DNA of 11,176 nt from Nitrospira sp. GTDB taxonomy: Bacteria; Nitrospirota; Nitrospiria; Nitrospirales; Nitrospiraceae. Made by a program: the position numbers and the translations under genes. The DNA lies in contig VGXD01000044.1 in assembly GCA_016873525.1 (NCBI GenBank), positions 1 through 11,176 of the forward strand, given 5' to 3'. This document shows positions 1 to 7,439 of the stretch, one piece after another (the stretch's first letter is position 1; each line of letters opens with the position of its first letter). Under the pieces are notes generated by a model. The model had not been told where the DNA came from. It did not search any database and saw only the letters and a program-made list of their open reading frames with translations.

Positions 1-431
1 AATTCATGGAATGGGCGGACCGGCACAAGGTGCACTTGCTGATCAACCAGACCCTCTCCGTCCAGACAGAAGACGGCGAGTTGCACATCGTCGGATTGGA
101 CGACCCCTCTCTGCACCGCGCCGACCTCCGCTGCATCCCCCCGCCCCAGCCAAACCGTTTTACGGTTCTCCTGGCCCATGCCCCCAATATTCTCGATCAC
201 CTGGACCACAGACACGGCGTGGACTTGGTGCTCTGCGGCCATAGCCACGGAGGACAATGGCACGTGCCCTTCCTGCGTCCCTTCTGGCTACCCTATGGCT
301 GCAGCGGGAGAACGCAGGGCCACCACCACAGAAACGGCCACCGACTCTACATCAACCGTGGGATCGGATGGTCGCTGCTGCCGATTCGTTGGAGTTGCCC
401 TCCGGAAATCCTGGTCATCGACTGGCAGTGA
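1..431 (+). CDS. Metallophosphoesterase, C-terminal part (5' truncated by window edge)
   Basis: The reading frame is open from the first bases, so the true start lies upstream; the ATG at position 6 is probably internal. What is visible are the C-terminal metal-binding blocks of a calcineurin-like phosphoesterase: LLAHAPN (around residue 55 counted from that ATG), LCGHSHGGQ (around 76-84), and a late YINRGIG block. In the YkuE/YaeI-type branch of the family, the His residues of the GHSHGGQ block and the preceding AHxPN block bind the dinuclear metal centre. Members hydrolyse phosphoester or pyrophosphate bonds, often in phospholipid or lipid A precursors. The N-terminal DxH and GNHD blocks are off the window, so neither substrate nor membrane anchoring can be judged. 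It ends 28 bases before the stop codon of the convergent HEAT-repeat gene, with no clear terminator between them. The family call is firm; the exact substrate is unknown. Confidence 0.85.
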   Translation, partial: FMEWADRHKVHLLINQTLSVQTEDGELHIVGLDDPSLHRADLRCIPPPQPNRFTVLLAHAPNILDHLDHRHGVDLVLCGHSHGGQWHVPFLRPFWLPYGCSGRTQGHHHRNGHRLYINRGIGWSLLPIRWSCPPEILVIDWQ

Positions 432-459
432 CATCCGGCGCGCGCCGAACAACCTCTGG

Positions 460-1092
460 CTACGGGATTCTCTCCAGCGCTTCGCGCGCCCGGCTCCGCA
501 CCGTCTGGTCCCAGTCGTCTTGCATCACTTGCGTCAGCCTCTCCGTTGCCTCCCCGGCCCTCATCCGGCCCAGGGCCAAAGCCGCACAAGCCCGCACGTA
601 GGCGTGATCGTCCTCCAAGGCGGCCAGCAGAAGCGGAAGCGCGGCCTTGTCCCGCAAGACCCCCAAATGGCTGGCCGCCATCCCACGGACCCGATGCTGC
701 TTGTCGCCGAGTGCGGTCTTCAGGGTGGCCATAAAGAGATCCCGCATGGCGGGCGCGACTCGCTCCAGCTTTTTCAGTCGATAGCGATTCAACTCGATCA
801 AGGCAAAGGCCAACTCCAGCCGCTGCTCCGTCCCCGTCGCGCGCTCGAACCGCGCGATGAGCCGTTCCCGTTGGGCTCGGCGGTCCAGACCACGCCTGAT
901 GCGGCTCACCGCCAGCCACAGGCACATGGCCCCGGCAAGACCCAGGAGCGTGATCGGCACGGTATGCTCGACGAGGATGTCCTTGGTGTCAGGCGGAATG
1001 CGCTTCCACACCCATACCCCGGTCACGATCAGACCGACCAGCACAAACACGGCTGTCAGCCTGGCTTGGCCTCGTTGATTTCGATCGATCAT
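460..1092 (-). CDS. Membrane-anchored HEAT-repeat protein
   Basis: This encodes about 210 residues. The N-terminal part has two hydrophobic segments (about residues 12-29 and 45-65), each followed by basic residues, so it is probably a membrane hairpin with the rest in the cytoplasm. From about residue 80 the protein is helical and contains HEAT/PBS-lyase-like repeats, such as VRGMAASHLGVLRDKAALP and YVRACAALALGRMRAGEA, ending with RSRAREALERIP. HEAT repeats form a curved solenoid that binds partner proteins; no enzymatic motif is present. I chose the ATG at 1092 because the 45 residues that a start at 1227 would add look non-coding (Pro/Arg/Cys-rich) and would leave the first membrane segment far inside. 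No strong ribosome-binding site is seen at either start. It is convergent with the phosphoesterase and divergent from the metallo-beta-lactamase gene. The specific function is unknown. Confidence 0.75.
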   Translation of the reverse strand: MIDRNQRGQARLTAVFVLVGLIVTGVWVWKRIPPDTKDILVEHTVPITLLGLAGAMCLWLAVSRIRRGLDRRAQRERLIARFERATGTEQRLELAFALIELNRYRLKKLERVAPAMRDLFMATLKTALGDKQHRVRGMAASHLGVLRDKAALPLLLAALEDDHAYVRACAALALGRMRAGEATERLTQVMQDDWDQTVRSRAREALERIP

Positions 1093-1216
1093 CACAACCG
1101 CATCATAGGGGGTGCCGCAAACCCAGTCAACGGAGAGTCTCCCACGGAGAGATCGGCAATCCGCTTGCCGGGCGAGCACGCCTGGCCCGACTTGGGATAG
1201 CGGTTGCAAGGACGGC

Positions 1217-1245
1217 TTGATGTTCATTCTGACTAAGACTACTAT
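1217..1245 (+). promoter_or_regulatory. Candidate sigma70-type promoter for the metallo-beta-lactamase gene
   Basis: TTGATG (1217-1222) is followed after exactly 17 bases by TACTAT (1240-1245); each hexamer matches its consensus at four of six positions. It lies in the 278-base divergent region and would give a 5' leader of about 120 bases. The rest of this region is GC-rich and shows nothing else clear apart from a short CCGCC/GGCGG hairpin at 1321-1334. Confidence 0.3.
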
Positions 1246-1370
1246 GCGGGCCGACCCCGGAGAGCGCTCAGATCGAAGACGATCTCGGCCTGACGATCTT
1301 GCGCCTACGAGAAAGAGCCGCCGCCATGCGGCGGGAGAACCCCTCGTTCCCCCATAGTTAAACAGGCCCT

Positions 1371-2123
1371 ATGCGCCTCACGATCCTCGGCTCCGGCACG
1401 AATATCCATCCCACTCGCGCAGCGGCGGGCTACTTGGTCCAGACCGATCAGACCCTCCTGTTCGACTTCGGTCCCCGCACTCTCGCCAACCTCATCAAGA
1501 CCGGGACGGACCGGCACCGCATCACGCACATTCTCTTTTCGCATTTCCATGCCGACCATTTTTCTGACTTCGTCACGTTTTTTTTCGACGCCGTCTACGT
1601 GTCGAAGTTCGCCCAGGCGAGGCCGGACCTGACCCTCATCGGCCCGCGCGGAACCAAGCGGCTGTTCGGCACGATCCTCCGCGCCTTCCCCGGCTTTAAG
1701 ACCGCCCCCTTCCGCGTACGCCTCAGGGAGGTGGCGGACCGAAGTTTTTCGCTGGGAGCCACGCGTATCGTCCCGCGCACCGTCCAGCACAGCTCGCATC
1801 TACACTGTATCGGCTACCGGATCGAGCACAACGGCAAGGCGCTGGCCTATTCCGGCGATGCGCAGTACTGCGAGAACCTCGTGAGGCTCTGCCGCCGTGC
1901 CGACGTAGCCGTCTTGGACTGCTCGTTTCCCGCCAACCGCCCCGGCTCCGGACACATGCATGCCGGGGACTGCGGCAGGGTGGCGCAGGAAGCCGGCGTC
2001 CGACGCCTGATCCTCTCGCACTTCTATCCGATTGCCGAACGGTATGATGTCAAGGCACAGGCCGGCCGCTTGTTCGCAGGGCGGATTACGATCGGACGGG
2101 ACTTGATGGAAATCGACGTCTAG
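1371..2123 (+). CDS. RNase Z-like metallo-beta-lactamase-fold hydrolase
   Basis: This 250-residue protein has the full metal-binding set of the metallo-beta-lactamase fold: the HxHxDH block as SHFHADH (H58, H60, D62, H63), a bridging H140 or H143 in TVQHSSHLH, D163 in YSGDAQY, and a final H217 in LSHFYP. The opening LTILGSGT and the internal GYRIEHNGKALAYSGD block are typical of the RNase Z/ElaC-like and PqqB-like branch, which binds two zinc ions and acts as a phosphodiesterase or other hydrolase. It is shorter than a typical tRNase Z (around 300 residues), and I see no clear flexible exosite arm for tRNA. A tRNA 3'-processing role is therefore possible but not assured. The ATG at 1371 is preceded by AGG four bases upstream. 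The gene is monocistronic, between a divergent HEAT gene and a convergent SirB1-type gene. Confidence 0.85.
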   Translation: MRLTILGSGTNIHPTRAAAGYLVQTDQTLLFDFGPRTLANLIKTGTDRHRITHILFSHFHADHFSDFVTFFFDAVYVSKFAQARPDLTLIGPRGTKRLFGTILRAFPGFKTAPFRVRLREVADRSFSLGATRIVPRTVQHSSHLHCIGYRIEHNGKALAYSGDAQYCENLVRLCRRADVAVLDCSFPANRPGSGHMHAGDCGRVAQEAGVRRLILSHFYPIAERYDVKAQAGRLFAGRITIGRDLMEIDV

Positions 2124-2175
2124 GCAGGATGGATCGGCTGAGAGAAGACGGCGCCGGCCGGCTGAGGATCACCGG

Positions 2176-3072
2176 TCACAGGCCCTGTTCGCACTCCCCC
2201 TTTTTGCCGCCCTTCTTTTCGTTGTCGTGTCCGTCTTCGAGGATGTCCATGAAGCGGCTCAACCGTGTCCCCTTCACGACGTCGTCCATCTTCTGGTAAA
2301 TGGTCATCAGATTTTTGACGGTTCGGACCAAAATCGCGCGGGGCGAGCTTGTGGCCAGGTACTTCTCCTCGAAGCCGTAGCCGGCCTGCATGAGAAACCG
2401 CGCGCAGTCTTTCTCCGTGAGCAAGGCCCCGCCGTTGAAACAGTCTACGAAAATCTTGTACCGCTCGGACTCGAACTTCACAAGGAAGTGACCGGGCATG
2501 CCGACCCCGACCAACGGCAGACCGATACGCCGGCCCACGAGCAGGTAGAGCACCGACAGGCTGATCGGAATGCCGATCCGCCGATCAAGCACCCGGTTGA
2601 GGTAGCTGTTGTCCACCTCATAGTAGTTTTTTGTGTTCCCTCGGAACCCTTGTTCGGTAAAGAGATAGCGCCCCAGTGTCTTGACGGCTTCCTCGCCGGA
2701 CACCCGCGATCCCATACGGTCACGGACTTCGGCCGCCATGGTATCGAGTTGGGCCCCATAGGCCCGGACGTCGAGGGTGGGATAGCCATACCGGGCGATC
2801 AGGAAAGCGCCGGTTTCCAAATCGATCCGATCGTCTGGATAGGCCGCCAGGATGCGGAGTTCCTCCTCCAGACGGCTCCCGCGGATTTCGTCGAGGACCT
2901 CTTCGATCCGCCGCGCCATCTCGGGCTGTTCGATCTCGGCTTCTTGCAGCAACGGCACCGCCGTGTAGCCGATCTCGACCAGCTTGCCGCTGATGGTTTT
3001 GGCGACCCGCTCGTTCTCGTCGGCCAAGAGCCTGATCAGGGCCTTAATCTGACTTTCCGTGGTCGGCATCAT
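2176..3072 (-). CDS. SirB1-type transglutaminase-like protein with N-terminal HEAT-like helices
   Basis: From the ATG at 3072 this encodes about 298 residues. The first 65 are helical and HEAT-like (ADENERVAKTISGKLVEIG). A Transglut_core2/SirB1-family domain follows, with RRIGIPISLSVLYLLVGRR (about 166-182), GMPGHFLVKFE (His near 195) and FVDCFNGG (Asp near 210). In classic transglutaminases the position corresponding to the ISLS segment carries the catalytic Cys. SirB1-like proteins usually lack it and keep the His and Asp, so enzymatic activity is doubtful. The C-terminus is a charged Lys/Glu-rich tail. The start at 3072 is supported by GGAG seven bases upstream. A GTG at 3117, directly after the permease stop codon, is the alternative and would add 15 residues. 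It is the last gene of the ABC-transporter unit. Cellular role unknown; a scaffold or protein-interaction role is inferred. Confidence 0.85.
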   Translation of the reverse strand: MMPTTESQIKALIRLLADENERVAKTISGKLVEIGYTAVPLLQEAEIEQPEMARRIEEVLDEIRGSRLEEELRILAAYPDDRIDLETGAFLIARYGYPTLDVRAYGAQLDTMAAEVRDRMGSRVSGEEAVKTLGRYLFTEQGFRGNTKNYYEVDNSYLNRVLDRRIGIPISLSVLYLLVGRRIGLPLVGVGMPGHFLVKFESERYKIFVDCFNGGALLTEKDCARFLMQAGYGFEEKYLATSSPRAILVRTVKNLMTIYQKMDDVVKGTRLSRFMDILEDGHDNEKKGGKKGECEQGL

Positions 3073-3117
3073 CGCAACACTCCGCGAACGGTCCGTGGCA
3101 ACACCCCGATCGCGCAC

Positions 3118-3897
3118 TTAGCCCATCGCTCGACGAAACGCGCGGGCGCTGCCATACAAACAGAGCGCGTCAAAAGCCACCATGACCACCACGACCATGG
3201 CCACGGGGCCCAGCGCTTCCGCCCAGCCGGACAGGATGAGCGGCCGGACTGCGTCGATGGCCCAGGTCATCGGATTGAACCGGGCGAGCACGCCCATCCA
3301 CGTCGGCATCGCCGCCAAGGGCACCAGAGCCGAACTCAGAAAGATCATCGGCAGCGAAAGAAAGCCCAGCACGGAGAAGAAGTCGCCGTGGCTCTTGACC
3401 GAAAAGGCCATGGCCATCGAAATGGCGGTCAGCCCGACACCGAACAACAGGCCGATGAGCAGAATCACCACCACGCCCAGGAATCCGGTGGCGGGACGGA
3501 CGCCGAAGAGGTAGGCGACGCCGAGAATCACGAGCACTTGCAGCGAGGTGATCGTCATGACGAAGATGAAGCGGCTCAGGATCACGGACGAGCGGTGAAT
3601 CGGCGTGGACATGAGCCGCTCCAGGAAGCCGTTCTCCTTGTCGAAGAGGAGATCAACGCCGCCCGCCAGCCCGTTGTTCAGGACCGTCATGATCACCACG
3701 CCGGCCGCCAAAAAGCTGATGTAGTTGGGCGCCTGCACGACCCGCACATCCGCGGCCCGCTGAAACAGGTTGCCGAAAAAAATCAGCCAGAACAGCATCG
3801 GCTGCACCAGCGTGAACAACATGCTGAATTTTTCGCGGCTCAGCCGGCGCACCCACCGCATGGTGAGCGCGCCGATTTCTTGACGATATTCATTCAT
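3118..3897 (-). CDS. ABC-2 type transporter permease (DrrB-like)
   Basis: This 259-residue integral membrane protein has about six hydrophobic segments (near 26-43, 60-80, 108-131, 138-165, 173-195 and 229-250). The cytoplasmic coupling region after segment 2 carries KENGFLERLMSTPIHRSS, typical of the ABC-2 (DrrB/NodJ) family, and the motif FNPMTWAIDAVRPL before the last segment is also a family hallmark. Such permeases form homodimers that, with a cognate ATPase, export lipids, polysaccharides or drugs. The ATG lies 12 bases after the stop of the ATPase gene, and the stop is 45 bases before the chosen SirB1-type start, so the three are almost certainly co-transcribed. No substrate-specific partner (glycosyltransferase, antibiotic cluster) is visible, so the cargo cannot be named. 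Confidence 0.92.
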   Translation of the reverse strand: MNEYRQEIGALTMRWVRRLSREKFSMLFTLVQPMLFWLIFFGNLFQRAADVRVVQAPNYISFLAAGVVIMTVLNNGLAGGVDLLFDKENGFLERLMSTPIHRSSVILSRFIFVMTITSLQVLVILGVAYLFGVRPATGFLGVVVILLIGLLFGVGLTAISMAMAFSVKSHGDFFSVLGFLSLPMIFLSSALVPLAAMPTWMGVLARFNPMTWAIDAVRPLILSGWAEALGPVAMVVVVMVAFDALCLYGSARAFRRAMG

Positions 3898-3909
3898 GGT
3901 GACGGCTTT

Positions 3910-4887
3910 CTATTCTTCCTCTGCGTTCGGAAACTCTTCGCGAATGGCATGGCCGGTATGCGCCACAAAGACATCGTCCAACCGCGGACGATGGTACTCG
4001 ATGAACTCCAACCGGCAGGCCAGCCGATTGGCCGCCTCAAGCACGGCCGGCAAGGTTTTCTCGGGCGACTCCACCCTGATATCGAGGCCCGTCTGGGTGG
4101 TGCTGACCGCGCGGATGGCCGGATGGCCTTTCAGGGCCGCCGCCAACGTCTCCACACGCCCCATCTCGGCTGTGCTCAGGGTCACCGAGACGATGTCCCC
4201 CCCCAGCCCCGCCTTGAGTTCGCCGGGCGACCCCAACGCTTTGATGCGCCCTCCGTCGATGATCACCAGGCGATCGCACAACTGATCCGCCTCGTCCAGA
4301 TAATTGGTCGTCATGACCACGGTGATGCCGCGCGCCCGGAGACCGCGCACATAGTCCCAGATACGAAGGCGGCTCTGCACGTCCAGCCCGAGCGTCGGCT
4401 CGTCGAGGAAGATGACTTTGGGATTCGGCAGAAGTCCGCAGGCGATGTCCAGCTTGCGCTTCATTCCTCCTGAATAGGTCTTGGCCGGCTGGTCCGCCTT
4501 GTCCTCCAGGTCGACCAACCTCAGAAGTTCGTCGATCCGGCGAGGGCTCTCGGCTTTGGGTAAGTGGTACAAGTCGGCCAGCAACTGCAAGTGCTCGCGG
4601 CCGGTGAGAAAGCGGTCGATGGCCCGTTCCTGCGGCACATAGCCGATCAGCCGGCGGACTTGCTCCGGCTCCTGAACCACATCATGGCCAAGCACCGTGG
4701 CCTGACCGGACGTCGGCCGCAGCAAGGTCATCAAAATCCTGAGCGTCGTGCTCTTCCCGGCTCCGTTGGGCCCTAAGAGGCCGAAGATTTCGCCGGCGAA
4801 CACCTGGAAGGAGATATCCTCGATGGCCGTGGCGCCATCGAACACCTTCCCCAATTTAGACACATCAATAGCCACTGCCCGGTCCAT
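3910..4887 (-). CDS. ABC transporter ATP-binding protein (DrrA-like)
   Basis: This 325-residue ATPase contains all nucleotide-binding motifs in order: Walker A GPNGAGKST (39-47), Q-loop near YVPQE (83-87), signature YSGGMKRK (138-145), Walker B VIFLDEPT (158-165), and D-loop LGLD (166-169). The switch position usually occupied by His is Asn195 (TTNYLDEADQLCD). A non-His residue here is also common in DrrA-like exporters. A C-terminal domain of about 100 residues follows the nucleotide-binding domain, ending in EYHRPRLDDVFVAHTG, the usual DrrA/CcmA-type C-terminal block. It powers export through the permease encoded next. The ATG directly abuts the TGA of the Lon-N gene (no intergenic base), a configuration that favours translational coupling. 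Confidence 0.93.
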   Translation of the reverse strand: MDRAVAIDVSKLGKVFDGATAIEDISFQVFAGEIFGLLGPNGAGKSTTLRILMTLLRPTSGQATVLGHDVVQEPEQVRRLIGYVPQERAIDRFLTGREHLQLLADLYHLPKAESPRRIDELLRLVDLEDKADQPAKTYSGGMKRKLDIACGLLPNPKVIFLDEPTLGLDVQSRLRIWDYVRGLRARGITVVMTTNYLDEADQLCDRLVIIDGGRIKALGSPGELKAGLGGDIVSVTLSTAEMGRVETLAAALKGHPAIRAVSTTQTGLDIRVESPEKTLPAVLEAANRLACRLEFIEYHRPRLDDVFVAHTGHAIREEFPNAEEE

Positions 4888-5559
4888 TCAGTTCCAGCCT
4901 TTCCTGCCGCCCCGTTCATCGAGCTTGAACTGGATGAGATCGCTCAACCGGCGTGCCTGCTGCAGAAGATTGTCTGCTTCCAAGAGAAATTGTTTTTCAA
5001 GGGGAGTCAAATCCAGATAGGTCGATAGACTATTGACGAGAACCTCATCGTCCACATCCTGGCGAAGCAAGCCCTGCCATTGTTGTCCCGCCTCGCAGAC
5101 GTTCAGATACCCCGTCAGCACACGAACCAGTTCGGCTCGCACGACAGGCTCCAAGGCCACCCCGGGTTGATCGGGCTTGAGGGACACCCGGGCCTCTCGA
5201 TACCCCTTGTCATAGAACTGCTCGCTCACTTCAAACCGGTGCAAGCCCTGCAGAAGGATGTCGAATCGCCCATCCGGCAATGACTGCACCGTCGTCAGTC
5301 GTCCGACACAACCCACCTCGAAGATCGGCGGGTTGCCGTAATAATCCTGCTCCCAGCCTTCCTTCAGCAGGGTCATTCCGATGCACCGGCCACCGGACGC
5401 CGCGGCTATCACCATGCGGCGATACCGCGGCTCAAAAATATGCAGGGGGAGATACAGCCGTGGAAACAGGATCACGTTGGGCAAGGGGAAGAGGGGAACG
5501 CGATCCGGCACATGGAAGAGACTGTTGCCGGACGGAGTCCGACCCTGCTCGGTTTGCAT
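4888..5559 (-). CDS. LON substrate-binding-domain protein (no protease domain)
   Basis: About 223 residues from the ATG at 5559. The block PLFPLPNVILFPRLYLPLHIFEPRYRRMV (residues 22-50, shown here only by position and key residues P-L-F-P-L-P and E-P-R-Y) is the hallmark start of the Lon N-terminal (LAN) domain. It is followed by IGMTLLKEG, a GCVGRL block and DGRFDILLQGLHRFEV. The protein ends after this domain, with no AAA or serine-lysine protease part, so it resembles the stand-alone YcaP/LonN-like proteins rather than Lon itself. Its probable role is binding of protein substrates or partners. An earlier ATG at 5616 would add 19 residues that do not look like the family; neither start has a strong ribosome-binding site. 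It is the first gene of the four-gene unit. Confidence 0.88.
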   Translation of the reverse strand: MQTEQGRTPSGNSLFHVPDRVPLFPLPNVILFPRLYLPLHIFEPRYRRMVIAAASGGRCIGMTLLKEGWEQDYYGNPPIFEVGCVGRLTTVQSLPDGRFDILLQGLHRFEVSEQFYDKGYREARVSLKPDQPGVALEPVVRAELVRVLTGYLNVCEAGQQWQGLLRQDVDDEVLVNSLSTYLDLTPLEKQFLLEADNLLQQARRLSDLIQFKLDERGGRKGWN

Positions 5560-5655
5560 GCCCCACGATAGCCGATGGTCTCTCGCAATGTCAACAGCGC
5601 CGCCACAGTTGTGCATTGCCTGAAATACTCGAAAAACCCTTTCAATACAGGCGAT

Positions 5656-5684
5656 TTGCGTCCAATGGCCCTGCGTGTTATAAG
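5656..5684 (+). promoter_or_regulatory. Candidate extended -10 promoter for the propeller lipoprotein gene
   Basis: TTGCGT (5656-5661), 17 bases, then TATAAG (5679-5684) preceded by TGT, giving an extended -10 (TG-n-TATAAG). The predicted transcription start falls at about 5691-5692. That coincides with the chosen ATG, so either the mRNA is nearly leaderless or translation starts at the in-frame ATG 5707. Confidence 0.4.
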
Positions 5685-5691
5685 GCTTGGC

Positions 5692-6765
5692 ATGTCGGGC
5701 AAGAATATGGGTGCGCAGGCGGTCGGACTTGGTCTTCGACGACTGGTCCTGCCCTTGTTCCTCCTCGTCCTCTGCGCCTGCGGCAAGACCAGCGATACCA
5801 TCGTGTCCATCGCCCTACACCCAACCAACCGCAATATCTTCTACGTCTCGACCAACGAATCCGTCTACAAGACGCGGGACGGAGGAACCTCCTGGGAACG
5901 CATGGCCACAGACCTGAGTTCTTATCGCGTGCTCACCCTGGCCCTGGACCCCCAGCACCCCGCAACGGTCTATGCCGGCACCATGACGGACGCCGTCTAC
6001 AAAAGCCCGGATGGCGGACAACATTGGATGCCCCACAACGTCGGGCTCAAGGAACACATTTCGGTCGTCAACCAATTTGTCTTCGACCCGCGAGCGAGCG
6101 AGACGATTTACACGGCCACCACGGTCGGGGTCTTCCGCAGCACGGATGGAGGACGGGAGTGGATTGAACGGATGGCCGGCATGAAGGAAGTGCATATTGT
6201 GGTCGCGATCGCCCTGGACCCATCCAGACCCCACATCCTCTACGCCGGAACGACCGGCGGGGCCTATCGAAGCACCGATGGGACAGCCAGCTGGCAAAAG
6301 ATCAACAACGGACTCATCCCGGCCGAAATCCTGGACGCCTCGTTGTCGCTCGGCATCAATGTCCTCGTGATCGACCCCCACGATCCTGACACCGTCTATG
6401 CCGGCACGACCAAAGGGCTCTTTAAGACCCTCAATAAAGGCGAGCTCTGGACCCGCATCGGCTTGTCCTTGCCGGATCAATACATCAGTGCCCTCGTGAT
6501 CGATCCCACCACGCCCTCCGTCCTTTACGCAGGAGGCCGCGCCGGGATTTTCAAAAGTCTCGACGGGGGACACACCTGGCGGGCCATGAATCGAGGGTTG
6601 GAAACGTTGAATATCCGCACCCTGGTGGCGAGCCCCTACGACGCCCGCACGCTCTACGCAGGCACCAACGGAAGCGGGCTCTATCGCAGCCAAGACGGTG
6701 CAATGACCTGGGCAAGCGTGAAGCTCGCCACGCATACGGCGCCTTCACCCGCGACGGGCGGGTAA
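5692..6765 (+). CDS. Seven-bladed beta-propeller lipoprotein (BNR/Ycf48-like repeats)
   Basis: From the ATG at 5692 this encodes 357 residues. The N-terminus is a lipoprotein signal peptide: a basic LRR, the hydrophobic LVLPLFLLVL, and a lipobox LCAC with the lipidated Cys at about 30. The rest consists of seven repeats of about 45 residues, each with an xDPxxPxxVYAGT strand followed by a BNR/Asp-box-like turn: YKTRDGGTSW, YKSPDGGQHW, FRSTDGGREW, YRSTDGTASW, FKTLNKGELW, FKSLDGGHTW, YRSQDGAMTW. Seven such units predict one closed seven-bladed propeller exposed to the periplasm or outer surface. The fold is related to sialidase/Ycf48 propellers, but no sialidase catalytic residues are evident. 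Binding or assembly is more likely than catalysis. AAGG lies six bases before this ATG; ATG 5707 is the alternative. It is followed 15 bases later by the phosphatase gene. Confidence 0.85.
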   Translation: MSGKNMGAQAVGLGLRRLVLPLFLLVLCACGKTSDTIVSIALHPTNRNIFYVSTNESVYKTRDGGTSWERMATDLSSYRVLTLALDPQHPATVYAGTMTDAVYKSPDGGQHWMPHNVGLKEHISVVNQFVFDPRASETIYTATTVGVFRSTDGGREWIERMAGMKEVHIVVAIALDPSRPHILYAGTTGGAYRSTDGTASWQKINNGLIPAEILDASLSLGINVLVIDPHDPDTVYAGTTKGLFKTLNKGELWTRIGLSLPDQYISALVIDPTTPSVLYAGGRAGIFKSLDGGHTWRAMNRGLETLNIRTLVASPYDARTLYAGTNGSGLYRSQDGAMTWASVKLATHTAPSPATGG

Positions 6766-6780
6766 CCCTCTCGAGGAACG

Positions 6781-7404
6781 ATGCCAACGATCTTGCTGGT
6801 CAGACACGGAGAGACGGACTGGAACCGCAGCGGGCAGATCATGGGAGAACGCCCCGTGCCGTTGAACCAAGCCGGCGAGATCCAGGCCAAGCAACTGGCT
6901 GCGTTACTCAAAAACCGGCCGGTCCACGCGCTCTATTCAAGTCCGGTTGCTCGTACGCGTCAAACAGCTGATATCCTGGCCGCAACCTTGAACGTAGCCG
7001 TTCAGACGGATCGCGGCCTCACCGAGATCGGCGTAGGGCAATGGGAGGGACGATTCTGGAAAGACCTGACGGATGACATCATACGGCTCAACTTCTACGA
7101 CAATCCGTCCGATGCCCGCCCGCCAGGAGGTGAAACGCTCCGCGAGGTGCAAGCACGCGCGGTCGCGGCGGTTGAACGAGCGCGGGCCGACGCCGCCCTT
7201 GACGCCGGCCCGCTGGTGTTCGTGTCACACGCCGACGTCGTGCGCGCGATTCTCGCTCACTATCTTCGGTTCGATTTGCAGAGAGTCCGTCAACTACGTA
7301 TCGACCACGCCTCATTGCCCGCCCTCCGGTTCGAGGAGGGCACCGTCGATCTCCTCTACCTGAACTACCCCCCCAACCTCAACCTGCTCTGGCCGGTCAC
7401 CTGA
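6781..7404 (+). CDS. Histidine phosphatase family protein (phosphoglycerate-mutase-like)
   Basis: This 207-residue protein opens with LLVRHGETDWN, where H9 is the residue phosphorylated during catalysis and R8 helps hold the phosphate. SSPVARTRQTA supplies R58, EIGVGQWEG supplies the acid/base candidate E82, and VFVSHADVVRAIL supplies the second catalytic His (H150). This is the branch that includes cofactor-dependent phosphoglycerate mutase-like, CobC (alpha-ribazole phosphatase) and broad-specificity phosphatases. The length of about 200 residues fits the phosphatases rather than glycolytic GpmA (about 250). No cobalamin genes are nearby, so CobC cannot be claimed. GAGG lies five bases before the ATG. 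The 15-base gap to the preceding lipoprotein gene implies co-transcription. Confidence 0.92.
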   Translation: MPTILLVRHGETDWNRSGQIMGERPVPLNQAGEIQAKQLAALLKNRPVHALYSSPVARTRQTADILAATLNVAVQTDRGLTEIGVGQWEGRFWKDLTDDIIRLNFYDNPSDARPPGGETLREVQARAVAAVERARADAALDAGPLVFVSHADVVRAILAHYLRFDLQRVRQLRIDHASLPALRFEEGTVDLLYLNYPPNLNLLWPVT

Positions 7405-7439
7405 GCTGGGTCTTTTCGACCAGCCATCCCACCTAATCC

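Noticed and set aside
178..1200. A 340-codon plus-strand open frame
   Set aside because: It overlaps the phosphoesterase in another frame and runs antisense to the HEAT-repeat gene; composition is Pro/Arg/His-rich with no recognisable motif.
1321..1334. CCGCC/GGCGG hairpin upstream of the metallo-beta-lactamase gene
   Set aside because: A five-base stem in GC-rich sequence is expected by chance and has no T run.
2227..4473. A 748-codon plus-strand open frame
   Set aside because: It is antisense to three well-supported genes (SirB1-type, permease, ATPase). Its product is a His/Gln/Arg-rich mixture without domains, as expected from the complementary strand of GC-rich codons.
5815..6735. A 306-codon minus-strand open frame
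   Set aside because: It mirrors the regular repeats of the propeller gene on the opposite strand; no family motif and no ribosome-binding site.
7405..7424. Possible terminator between the phosphatase and the convergent lipoprotein gene
   Set aside because: The GCTGGGTC/GACCAGC hairpin is short, has a bulged G and lacks a T run, so it is too weak to call.
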